Shown: positions 17,645-25,110 of the stretch, in pieces
Position numbering within the stretch: position 1 is the stretch's first letter
How the letters are laid out: every line of letters begins with the position of its first letter
From: Serratia proteamaculans_D
GTDB taxonomy: Bacteria > Pseudomonadota > Gammaproteobacteria > Enterobacterales > Enterobacteriaceae
DNA length: 64,000 nucleotides
Reading direction: 5' to 3' (one strand)
Assembly: GCF_049959315.1 (NCBI RefSeq)
Contig: NZ_CP188201.1
Program-made: the position numbers and the translations under genes
The notes under the pieces: generated by a model
The model's input: only the letters and a program-made list of their open reading frames with translations
Told to the model about the DNA's origin: nothing
Database searches by the model: none

Positions 17645-17674
17645 TTAGACAATCCAGCATATACTAGATATACT
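17645..17674 (+). promoter_or_regulatory. Promoter/operator candidate of the RES toxin-antitoxin operon
   Basis: TTAGAC, 18 bases, then TATACT gives a sigma-70-like promoter. ATATACT is directly repeated at 17659-17665 and 17668-17674 (9-bp period), which could be an antitoxin-binding repeat over the -10. Confidence 0.35.
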
Positions 17675-17707
17675 CAATGTACGCAATATCTGCATGCCGG
17701 AGAAAGT

Positions 17708-18484
17708 ATGACACTCAAACAGCAAACCCATCGTCGTCAGGGACATCGTACCGTTATGCAAATGCTTACTGCCGATCAGCTACAGCATCTTAAGCCAAGT
17801 AAGCATTCGGCGCGATTTTTGGTGATTGAAATTGATCCCGAAACTCATACCACCGGTTCGGATTGCAACAGTGACGCCGGCAATAGCGCCCTGAGGAAAA
17901 AGCTTACCGACATGATCAATGATCCTGCCGTCGATCCCAATGCGGCGATTCAAATGCTGGAGATTGCCTGGGATATGGTCACCAAGTCTGCGACAGGGAA
18001 GATACCGGCGGCCCGAGTGGATGTCGATAGCGAAAAAGCTATGCCTGCCGCCAGTATCTTTGCCGGTTTTCCCGAGTTTCAGGCCCGCAATGAAGAAAGG
18101 AAGCAGGACCTTCGCCAGTACCTTCTGGCAGATGCCAAATGGCTGACATCTGCCGAACTCTCTGATCGGGCAGGTTTTAAAAATCGCAACCGTAGCGCAG
18201 GCCCAAACGGTTGGAAGCAACGCGGGAAGATTTTTGCGATCAGCGTTGAGGGGCACGACCGCTATCCGGCCTACGCACTGGATGAGGCTTACCAGCCGCT
18301 AAAAATCCTCAAAGACATATTGACCGTTTTTGGTGACAGCACCAGCGCCTGGTCGATAGCGAGCTGGATGGGCACGGCCAATAGCTGGCTGGAGGGTAAA
18401 AAACCCAAAGATCTGATGAAACAAGATCCTGCTGCGGTGTTACATGCCGCTCTTATACAAAAGGCGGGAGCGCAGCATGGATGA
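17708..18484 (+). CDS. Xre/MbcA/ParS-type antitoxin partner of a RES toxin (long form)
   Basis: A 258-aa protein. The last 60 residues (DSTSAWSIASWMGTANSWLEG then KKPKDLMKQDPAAVLHAA) resemble the toxin-binding domain of Xre/MbcA/ParS antitoxins. The middle (WLTSAELSDRAGFKNRN, then GWKQRGKIFAI and YPAYALD) looks like a DNA-binding or recognition module. An N-terminal part of about 130 residues is unusual, as typical partners are about 150 aa. Its stop overlaps the toxin start by 8 bp. It is expected to neutralise the toxin and repress the operon. Function is inferred mainly from the partner and the C-terminus. Confidence 0.75.
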   Translation: MTLKQQTHRRQGHRTVMQMLTADQLQHLKPSKHSARFLVIEIDPETHTTGSDCNSDAGNSALRKKLTDMINDPAVDPNAAIQMLEIAWDMVTKSATGKIPAARVDVDSEKAMPAASIFAGFPEFQARNEERKQDLRQYLLADAKWLTSAELSDRAGFKNRNRSAGPNGWKQRGKIFAISVEGHDRYPAYALDEAYQPLKILKDILTVFGDSTSAWSIASWMGTANSWLEGKKPKDLMKQDPAAVLHAALIQKAGAQHG

Positions 18485-19115
18485 TGACTTACTGCCCCCG
18501 GTAGGAAAGGTCAATATTAACAAGTGCCTTGTTAAGGCAGGGACGCCGCTTTATCGAATTCATCGAGAAAAGTACGCTGGCGATGCTTTTAATAATAGCC
18601 CTGGGGGCGATGCACGATTTAGCCCGATTATCGACCAATACAGTAACGTGATCGCCACGATTTATGCCGGTGATAATACCAAGGTGGCGTTGTGTGAAGT
18701 CCCTTTGCACGATGTCGATTTCTCACAAGAATATGTTGAGTTTAACGTCAGACAACTTTCGGGGTTGGTTCATACCGAACTGGTGGTGAATGTTGAATTG
18801 CAACTCGCTGCATTAGATCAACCCGGCCTGGCGAAGATGAGGGCCTCTAAAAAGGTCGCGCATTGTGATGCTGGGTACTATCAGATAACGCGCAAGTGGG
18901 CTGAAGCTGTCTATGTGCAACATCAAGATATTCAGGGGCTGATTTGGCCGTCAAAACAACATCCCGGTAATGCCTATGTTTTGTTTGGCGACCGTTTGAA
19001 TGGAAACGAGTTATCTATTACTGCTAAAACGGTATCAGTAACAGATAAAAGCGTTTTAATACATTTGTTTGAACTGGCGGATAAAATGGGCATTACCCTG
19101 CTGGAAGATGATTAA
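18477..19115 (+). CDS. RES-domain toxin (NAD+-degrading family)
   Basis: A 212-aa RES-domain protein. The name-giving residues are visible: R27 in LYRIHR, R47 in ARFSP, E74 in ALCEV and S159 in WPSK. Known RES toxins break down cellular NAD+ in an ADP-ribosyltransferase-like fold and stop growth when unopposed. ATG 18477 overlaps the antitoxin stop, giving coupled translation with antitoxin made first. Base composition here is more AT-rich than flanking genes, consistent with horizontal gain. Confidence 0.88.
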   Translation: MDDDLLPPVGKVNINKCLVKAGTPLYRIHREKYAGDAFNNSPGGDARFSPIIDQYSNVIATIYAGDNTKVALCEVPLHDVDFSQEYVEFNVRQLSGLVHTELVVNVELQLAALDQPGLAKMRASKKVAHCDAGYYQITRKWAEAVYVQHQDIQGLIWPSKQHPGNAYVLFGDRLNGNELSITAKTVSVTDKSVLIHLFELADKMGITLLEDD

Positions 19116-19159
19116 TTTATCGATTGTGCCCATTACGTATTTTTGACCGCAGCAAACCC

Positions 19160-20377
19160 TCAATCTGCAAGATGCTTCGGCGTTTCTCGCCGGAACCCTA
19201 GCCCGATAATCCGGCCAAATAAACGTGGCAGCCAACGGCTGTTGCCAACCCGAGCCATCAGACTGGGTCCGCCGCTACCTTGACGTTTTTTCGGCCTGCG
19301 TTGGCTCATTTTAATCTGCAGGAACTGGGTGGCTTTGGTGGGAAAACTGCGGCGGCGTTGCACGCGCAGCAGGTGCTTGAGCTGCAAACACTGGCTGCGC
19401 AGTGGAGGAATAATCACGTTGGCGGTGGCGACCGCATCCTGAATCGCCAGATTCACCCCGACACCGCCAATCGGCGACATGGCGTGTGCGGCATCGCCAA
19501 TGCACAGCACGCCCGGTTTGGCCCACTGATCCAGTCGATCAATACGAATGCTTAATAATTTCACCTGATCCCAACTGACGATATCCTGCAGGCGATGGTC
19601 CTGGAAGGGGGCGATCGTGGCGATCTGCAGCAAAAACTTCTCCAGCCCCTCCCGTTGGAGCGCCTCGAAGCTGCCCTTGTCGACTGAATAGCCACACTGC
19701 CAGTATTCGCCCCGGTCGATCATGATGAAGTTTTGCTTTGGCCCGGTGTGCCCCATCGACCAGGCCGGATCGCCGGGTTTTTTAGCGATCTTCATCCACA
19801 ATACGTCACGCGGTGAGCCAAAACAGCGGCTGCTGAGCATTGCCTGTTCGCGTACCACCGAGTTACGTCCGTCAGTGCCGATCACCAATTGGCAACGTAC
19901 GCGAACAGGGCCTTCCGGCGTCTCTGCCAGCACCCCGCAGACCTGGCCGCGATCGTACAGCAACTGATGTACCTGCGCCGATTTGATCAGGGTGAATTCA
20001 GGAAAGGCAGCGGCTTTTTCTGCCAGAAAGTTGAGAAATTCCCACTGCGGCATAAAGGCGATAAATTTGCAGCGTGTCGGCAGGTGGGTGAAGTCGGCAA
20101 GCGTAATGTCACGCCCGGCGATCTCGGCATGCAGCGTTTCTGCGCGCTGGTACGGCAGTGCCAGCAGTTCCTCCAGCAGGCCAAGCTGATGCATGATTTC
20201 CAACGTTGAAGGATGAATGGTGTCGCCGCGAAAGTCGCGCAGGAAATCGGCGTGCTTTTCCAGCACCATCACGTCTATGCCCGCCCTAGCCAGCAGATAG
20301 CCGAGCATAAGCCCGGCGGGGCCACCGCCAACAATGCAGCAAGTGGTGGCGTAAGGTGCGGTCGGTGACTGTGACAT
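19160..20377 (-). CDS. FAD-dependent aromatic-ring-type monooxygenase
   Basis: A 405-aa flavoprotein of the UbiH/PobA group. The FAD-binding GxGxxG is in CCIVGGGPAGLMLG (residues 11-24), the DG motif is GTDGRNSVVR, and the GD motif is CIGDAAHAMSPIGGVGVNLA. Such enzymes hydroxylate aromatic or polyketide-like substrates with NAD(P)H and O2. ATG 20377 has AGGAG 9 bases upstream. A near-perfect Fur box lies 56 bp upstream, pointing to induction under iron starvation. Substrate unknown; a siderophore-related or iron-sparing role is inference. Confidence 0.88.
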   Translation of the reverse strand: MSQSPTAPYATTCCIVGGGPAGLMLGYLLARAGIDVMVLEKHADFLRDFRGDTIHPSTLEIMHQLGLLEELLALPYQRAETLHAEIAGRDITLADFTHLPTRCKFIAFMPQWEFLNFLAEKAAAFPEFTLIKSAQVHQLLYDRGQVCGVLAETPEGPVRVRCQLVIGTDGRNSVVREQAMLSSRCFGSPRDVLWMKIAKKPGDPAWSMGHTGPKQNFIMIDRGEYWQCGYSVDKGSFEALQREGLEKFLLQIATIAPFQDHRLQDIVSWDQVKLLSIRIDRLDQWAKPGVLCIGDAAHAMSPIGGVGVNLAIQDAVATANVIIPPLRSQCLQLKHLLRVQRRRSFPTKATQFLQIKMSQRRPKKRQGSGGPSLMARVGNSRWLPRLFGRIIGLGFRRETPKHLAD

Positions 20378-20432
20378 TGCGGGTGACTCCTGGGATCCGC
20401 ATGCTGCAGATCCTGATTGGAAACTCAATGTT

Positions 20433-20451
20433 GATAATGATTATCAATATC
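20433..20451. promoter_or_regulatory. Fur box
   Basis: GATAATGATTATCAATATC agrees with the Fur consensus GATAATGATAATCATTATC at 17 of 19 bases, and TTGATAAT-G-ATTATCAA (20431-20447) is a perfect dyad. It lies upstream of the FAD monooxygenase start and downstream of the DUF4865 gene, both on the minus strand. Confidence 0.82.
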
Positions 20452-20483
20452 AAGTCAGGCTGTCAACCCGCGGCGCTGTGTGG

Positions 20484-21020
20484 TCAAAGGGGGGTGGAAA
20501 GGTGGCCAATGTGGTAAAGCTGGGCGTTTGGCGCGATTTCTGTCGGCAGTGTTTGCCATAAATCCAGCCGTATCAACTGCCAGAAGCCAGGGTCAAAAGC
20601 AACTATGCTGGCCACAGCACCGGGAGCCACCCACTGTCGTTGACGCAGTAGGTTCAGATCGCTATAGGGTGCAATCGGCCATGTTTGGCGAGTGGCGCAG
20701 GTAGCCTGGGAGAGTCGCAGGTGGTCAAAATGCGTCAGCCAGGGCAGCCATTGCCTGACTTGTGGCCAGCCAAAGGCCCGACTGAGACCTTGAAAACCTT
20801 CACCGATCAGAAAGTCGCTCATGCCGGTACTGCTGTTCCACAGATAAAACGGTGCGTACAGATTTTCCTCGCCGTACTCCCCTTTCTGCGCGTAGAGATA
20901 GGCTTTAATCAGCAATTGTGGGGCATTGTCCAGCAGATGGCCGAAACGGGTGATGCGATCCTGAATAATAGCCATATCGTAATCGGCGGGTAGGGTGAAA
21001 CTGTATTGCATGGCAAGCAT
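20484..21020 (-). CDS. DUF4865 family protein
   Basis: A 178-aa protein starting MLAMQYSFTLPADYDMAII, with the pattern of the DUF4865 family, whose function is not established. A GGAG site lies 7 bases upstream of the ATG at 21020. It is divergent from a LysR regulator 105 bp away, which is its likely regulator. The Fur box downstream separates it from the monooxygenase, so the two minus-strand genes are probably separate units. Confidence 0.8.
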   Translation of the reverse strand: MLAMQYSFTLPADYDMAIIQDRITRFGHLLDNAPQLLIKAYLYAQKGEYGEENLYAPFYLWNSSTGMSDFLIGEGFQGLSRAFGWPQVRQWLPWLTHFDHLRLSQATCATRQTWPIAPYSDLNLLRQRQWVAPGAVASIVAFDPGFWQLIRLDLWQTLPTEIAPNAQLYHIGHLSTPL

Positions 21021-21125
21021 GGAGATTCTCCTGAAAGCAGTTGACCGGCTGAGCATGACACGCCATCTTTGTTAGTAATATCGGCATTATTTTGACTGAT
21101 GGTTCTTAAAAACGGGATGGTGGGT

Positions 21126-21995
21126 ATGGGGCGAGTCACCTTTGATCTCGACGATTTGCGCAGCTACGTGACAGGTATTGAGCTGGGCAGTTTCGCAAAA
21201 GCAGCGGAACGGCTGGGGCGATCTACCTCGGCGGTCAGCGCGCATCTGAAAAAGCTGGAGCAGCAGGTTGGCAGCCCGATCCTGCGTAAGTCCGGACGCG
21301 GTATGGTAATGACCGAAGCCGGCGAAACACTGCTGGGCTATGCTCGCCGTTTGCTGGAGCTCAATGATGAGGCTGCCGTTGCGGTGCGCGGGCTGGACCT
21401 GCACGGCACTGTCAGGTTGGGTTTGCAGGAAGACTTCGGGGAAACCTTTTTACCCCAGGTCTTGGGCAGTTTTGCCCGAGCGCATCCGCGAGTGCGTATC
21501 GAAGCACGTATCGCCCGCAATACCGAACTGCTCGAGTGGGTGTTGAAAGGGCAACTGGATTTGTCACTGGCGTGGGACGGCGGTATCAGCACGCCGTTTT
21601 ATCAGACATTGGGTCAGCGGCAGATGCACTGGATCGCCTCACCCCATTTTGAAATCGCGCCATGGAGCCAGGGAGATGAGCCGCTGCCGCTGGTGATGTT
21701 TGACGCCCCTTGTCTGATGCGCAGTGCCGCGACTCTGGCGCTGGATCGTGCCGGTATTACCTGGCGTATCGCCTTTACCAGTCGCAGCCTGAACGGCGTA
21801 TGGGCCGCGGTCAGCGCCGGATTAGGGGTGACGGTGCGCACCGACGCCGGGCTGCCAGCGGGACTGTCCCTTTTGCCACCAGACGTGTTGCCGCCGCTAA
21901 ATCAGCTAGGCGTGGTGCTGCACCGTGCCGAAGAAAACCCGTCAGCGGCGATCCAGCGTTTGGCGCAGATCGTCGCCGATAGGATCAACAGCTAG
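21126..21995 (+). CDS. LysR family transcriptional regulator
   Basis: A 289-aa regulator with an N-terminal HTH (LGSFAKAAERLGRSTSAVSAHLKKLEQQ) and a periplasmic-binding-like effector domain. The start is uncertain: in-frame ATGs occur at 21099, 21117 and 21126, none with a good ribosome-binding site. It is divergent from the DUF4865 gene, which it probably controls. Its last 4 bp overlap the sseA stop (convergent). Confidence 0.88.
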   Translation: MGRVTFDLDDLRSYVTGIELGSFAKAAERLGRSTSAVSAHLKKLEQQVGSPILRKSGRGMVMTEAGETLLGYARRLLELNDEAAVAVRGLDLHGTVRLGLQEDFGETFLPQVLGSFARAHPRVRIEARIARNTELLEWVLKGQLDLSLAWDGGISTPFYQTLGQRQMHWIASPHFEIAPWSQGDEPLPLVMFDAPCLMRSAATLALDRAGITWRIAFTSRSLNGVWAAVSAGLGVTVRTDAGLPAGLSLLPPDVLPPLNQLGVVLHRAEENPSAAIQRLAQIVADRINS

Positions 21996-22837
21996 TCTTG
22001 CTCGATCGGCTGTTTGCCGCTTAACGCCCCCCATTCGCTCCAGGCACCGTCATACAATTTCACCTGCGGAGCGCCGAGTGACAGCAGGCCGAAAGCCAGC
22101 ACCGCTGCTGTGACGCCGGAGCCGCAGCTGGTGATGATCGGCCCGTCGAGATTCACGCCCTTGTCGGCGAAGGTTTGCTTCAGTGCTTCCAGCGATTTGA
22201 AACGCCCGTTTTCCAGCAGTTCGCCGTAAGGAATATTGATGCTGCCGGGAATATGGCCGCGGTGCAGACCCGGGCGCGGCTCTGGTGCTTCGGCGTAAAA
22301 ACGCGGCGCGGCGCGCGCATCAAGGATTTGCACTTCGCTGTTCAGCGCCTGTTCCACCTGCTGCATATTGACTACCGCGTCCGCATTAAAGCGGGCGTTG
22401 AAGGTTTGCGGCCTACGCTGAGCCGCACCGGTAGCCAGCGGTTGGCCCAGTGCTGTCCAGCCGTTCAGGCCTTCGTCCAGCACATAAACCTGCTGAGCGC
22501 CAAAGTTGCGGAAGGTCCACCAACCGCGCGGGGCCGAGAACTGATTGCCTTCGTCATAAAACACGATGGTCTGTTGTTCGCTGATGCCCAATTTCCCCAC
22601 TGCCGCGCTGAATTCCTCTGCCGTCGGCAGCATATGCGGCAATGTGGTGTTTTTATCCGCGACTTCATCGATGTCAAAATACACCGCGCCGGGGATATGG
22701 CCGCGTTCAAATTCGGCGAGCATGTCTTTTTTCGGCACCAGGCCGACCGGGGACATCCTGACATCAACCACTACCAGGTTTTCATCGTTGATATGCTGCG
22801 CAAGCCATTGCGGAGTAACCAGAAACGGAGAGTTCAT
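21992..22837 (-). CDS. sseA: 3-mercaptopyruvate sulfurtransferase
   Basis: A 281-aa two-domain rhodanese. The catalytic cysteine is C238 in the CGSGVTA loop that marks mercaptopyruvate rather than thiosulfate sulfurtransferases; the same residue number is used in E. coli SseA. The N-terminal rhodanese domain lacks the active cysteine (DEGNQFSAPRG), as usual. It moves sulfur from 3-mercaptopyruvate to thiol acceptors or cyanide in the cytoplasm. Confidence 0.93.
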   Translation of the reverse strand: MNSPFLVTPQWLAQHINDENLVVVDVRMSPVGLVPKKDMLAEFERGHIPGAVYFDIDEVADKNTTLPHMLPTAEEFSAAVGKLGISEQQTIVFYDEGNQFSAPRGWWTFRNFGAQQVYVLDEGLNGWTALGQPLATGAAQRRPQTFNARFNADAVVNMQQVEQALNSEVQILDARAAPRFYAEAPEPRPGLHRGHIPGSINIPYGELLENGRFKSLEALKQTFADKGVNLDGPIITSCGSGVTAAVLAFGLLSLGAPQVKLYDGAWSEWGALSGKQPIEQD

Positions 22838-22854
22838 CGTTTTGTTCGCCTGTG

Positions 22855-22872
22855 GTGAAAACGGTTTTTCAC
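22855..22872. repeat. Short perfect dyad upstream of sseA
   Basis: GTGAAAA-CGGT-TTTTCAC lies between the srfC stop and the sseA start, both on the minus strand. It could be a weak srfC terminator or an operator for sseA; nothing in the sequence decides. Confidence 0.35.
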
Positions 22873-22878
22873 TATACC

Positions 22879-25110
22879 TTAAATCATTGGCGTTGCCTCG
22901 GCGTTCAGCGGGGCGACAATGGCGGCCAACGCCTGATGTGCAGCTTCATCGATTGCGCCTTCCGCCGCAGTTGCCATATTCTCCGCCAACAGCGCCTGCA
23001 GGCCAACCAACCAGTCGTAGATATAAAACGCGGTGTTTCTCGCCGGGGTGGGGGCCAGTTTGGTTAACCGTTGTTGGCTACTCCAGTCCACGGCGGGCTG
23101 CGGTGGAGGGGTAAAGATGGGTTGGCCGTGATTGATTCGGCTGGCGGGGCGTAACTTCGCCTCGCGCTGCTGGAAGCCCAGCCAGGTGACGAAATCACTC
23201 AATATCGCTAATGCCTGGCTGACCTGTCTGTCCTCAGCTTGTTCAGGCAGCGCCCCGGCAGACAATGCGCGTTCCAGTGATTCGGCAATTTCCAATCGGC
23301 TGGCGGCGGTGATTAACGCGTCGACCAGCATCTCCAGATGCTGCTTGCCGATACCCAGCAATGCCAGCAGTTGTCTATTGTCCGGCAGGCTGCGCAGATG
23401 GTTTATCCAGTCGGCAAACACCCGCTGGGCAAACGAACCACCGTCTTGCCCGATGGGCGCCACACAGGCGATATCTCCCTCGTCAAACAGATCGATCTCA
23501 ACATCAAACGCTGGGGTCGCGGCCACCGGTGCGGGCAAGTTATGCTGTTGCTGGCTATACAGTTGGCGCAGGGTATCGCACTGCGGCAGCAGCCACTCGA
23601 GCAGTTCGCCGTGTATTCCTGCCTGTGCCTGTAATTTTCGCAGTAACTGCTGGGAGCGCTGCTGTGTTAACGGCGTATCCGCTGGGTGCAGCCAGTTGCC
23701 GAGCAGGCTTTCCGTCAGCTCGCGTTGCAGTTCCTGCTGTTGTTCAAGAATGCGTTCCTGTTTCAAGGTCGGACGCGCCTGCGCCGCCAGCCAGGTCACC
23801 ATGCGCTGACAGTCGCTTTCATCCATCGCCAGCAGGGTGGCCCAACTTTCGCCCGGTTCACCGACATAGCGTTGAACGGCGTCGTCGGGGCGGGGTTTCC
23901 TTTCCTGACGTGAGTCGAACGCGGTGACTGCCCAGATTAAACCCGGTTTGCGGTGGCTACGTAGCTCCACGGTTTGCCCCTGGGTTTGTCTGACCCAGTA
24001 AGCCAGCGCGTTGCCCGCGCGGCCGGCATCTTGTGGCGTAAGGGCCGCATCGCTCACCAGCAGCAGACTGGCGTGCAGGCCATCGGCAGCGAGAGTCAGC
24101 AGGTTGGCGCGTTTTGTCTGCTGCATGCGTTGTATCAGCCCAGCGCCCGGGCATGGGGCGCCGGCCGGCAGATCCAGCAATTCGATGTTGTTTGGTAACC
24201 CGACGTTTTCCCTCGCTGGCAAGGTTGTAGTGACCGAGGCCGCCAACCACGCCAGGTCAGCCAGCGCGATCGCTACCTCGACGCCATGCTCCGTCAGCAC
24301 GGTCAGCCTTTCTCCGGCCGATGCAGGGATTGTCTGGGCATGCACAATCCCCTCATCCTGGCTCAATACCTGGCGGGGGGCATACAGGCGCTCGCAGTGG
24401 CCCAGGGCGTGCAAAGCATGCGCCAACTGGCGATAACAACTTGTCAGTGCCGGGTCCTCGCCCCAAAGCGGTGCGAACAGTCTGGCGCGGTCGTCAACGC
24501 TCAAATAGGGGGCCAGTGAGATGGCATGTGGCCAGAAGTGTCTTGCCAGCGGCGTTTGCCATTTGCCGCCCTGATGACGAAGGTGGTCCCACAGCGCCAC
24601 CATGGCGTTGCTGTCCAGCCCGCCGATAGCCATCGGCTGGCGGAGACGCTCCAGTGCCTGCAAATGAGCGCCCATGGCACGGGCATCCCAATCCGGTCGA
24701 AAACCGCCCATCAGTGCGCTGCCGATCAACATGGCCACCAACTGCGCCTCATCCAGCAGGGAAACGGCAACAGGGTAAGACGGCGGATTTTGGGCGACAC
24801 TACTGCTGTAGCGTACTGCCAGCGTGGCATCTTCGGTCAATAGCCTGGCACCGGGCGCCAGTGCAACCAACAAGTGGGCCTTGGCCGCGGCGTTATGACC
24901 ATAAAGGCCGATGGCCAGGGGCTGATGCATGGCGCTGTCCAACTGCCTGGCCCGGTTGTAGCTGCGGCGCAGACGGACAGTCAGGTTATCGGCCTCCCGG
25001 TTCAGCCGAGTGGACTGCTGCCGGGTAGCCGCCACCCAGTCAATCGCCTGCGCAATGCTGTTTCCAAGGCTGTTTGTCGGCTCGGGCCGGCCGGAGGTGA
25101 TAGTTTTCAT
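22879..25110 (-). CDS. srfC: SrfC family putative virulence factor, degenerate dynamin-like
   Basis: A 743-aa protein, third gene of the srfABC unit; its start overlaps srfB by 4 bp. The family is known from Salmonella as an SsrB-regulated gene set of unclear biochemistry. In the sequence, GLYGHNAAAKAH (GHNAAAKA, 71-78) sits where a P-loop would be but lacks the GKS/T core, and LLDLPAG (DLPAG, 313-317) resembles the DxPG switch of dynamin-like GTPases. The rest is mostly helical and Gln/Leu-rich. I read it as a dynamin-like protein with a decayed nucleotide site; that part is inference. Confidence 0.82.
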   Translation of the reverse strand: MKTITSGRPEPTNSLGNSIAQAIDWVAATRQQSTRLNREADNLTVRLRRSYNRARQLDSAMHQPLAIGLYGHNAAAKAHLLVALAPGARLLTEDATLAVRYSSSVAQNPPSYPVAVSLLDEAQLVAMLIGSALMGGFRPDWDARAMGAHLQALERLRQPMAIGGLDSNAMVALWDHLRHQGGKWQTPLARHFWPHAISLAPYLSVDDRARLFAPLWGEDPALTSCYRQLAHALHALGHCERLYAPRQVLSQDEGIVHAQTIPASAGERLTVLTEHGVEVAIALADLAWLAASVTTTLPARENVGLPNNIELLDLPAGAPCPGAGLIQRMQQTKRANLLTLAADGLHASLLLVSDAALTPQDAGRAGNALAYWVRQTQGQTVELRSHRKPGLIWAVTAFDSRQERKPRPDDAVQRYVGEPGESWATLLAMDESDCQRMVTWLAAQARPTLKQERILEQQQELQRELTESLLGNWLHPADTPLTQQRSQQLLRKLQAQAGIHGELLEWLLPQCDTLRQLYSQQQHNLPAPVAATPAFDVEIDLFDEGDIACVAPIGQDGGSFAQRVFADWINHLRSLPDNRQLLALLGIGKQHLEMLVDALITAASRLEIAESLERALSAGALPEQAEDRQVSQALAILSDFVTWLGFQQREAKLRPASRINHGQPIFTPPPQPAVDWSSQQRLTKLAPTPARNTAFYIYDWLVGLQALLAENMATAAEGAIDEAAHQALAAIVAPLNAEATPMI

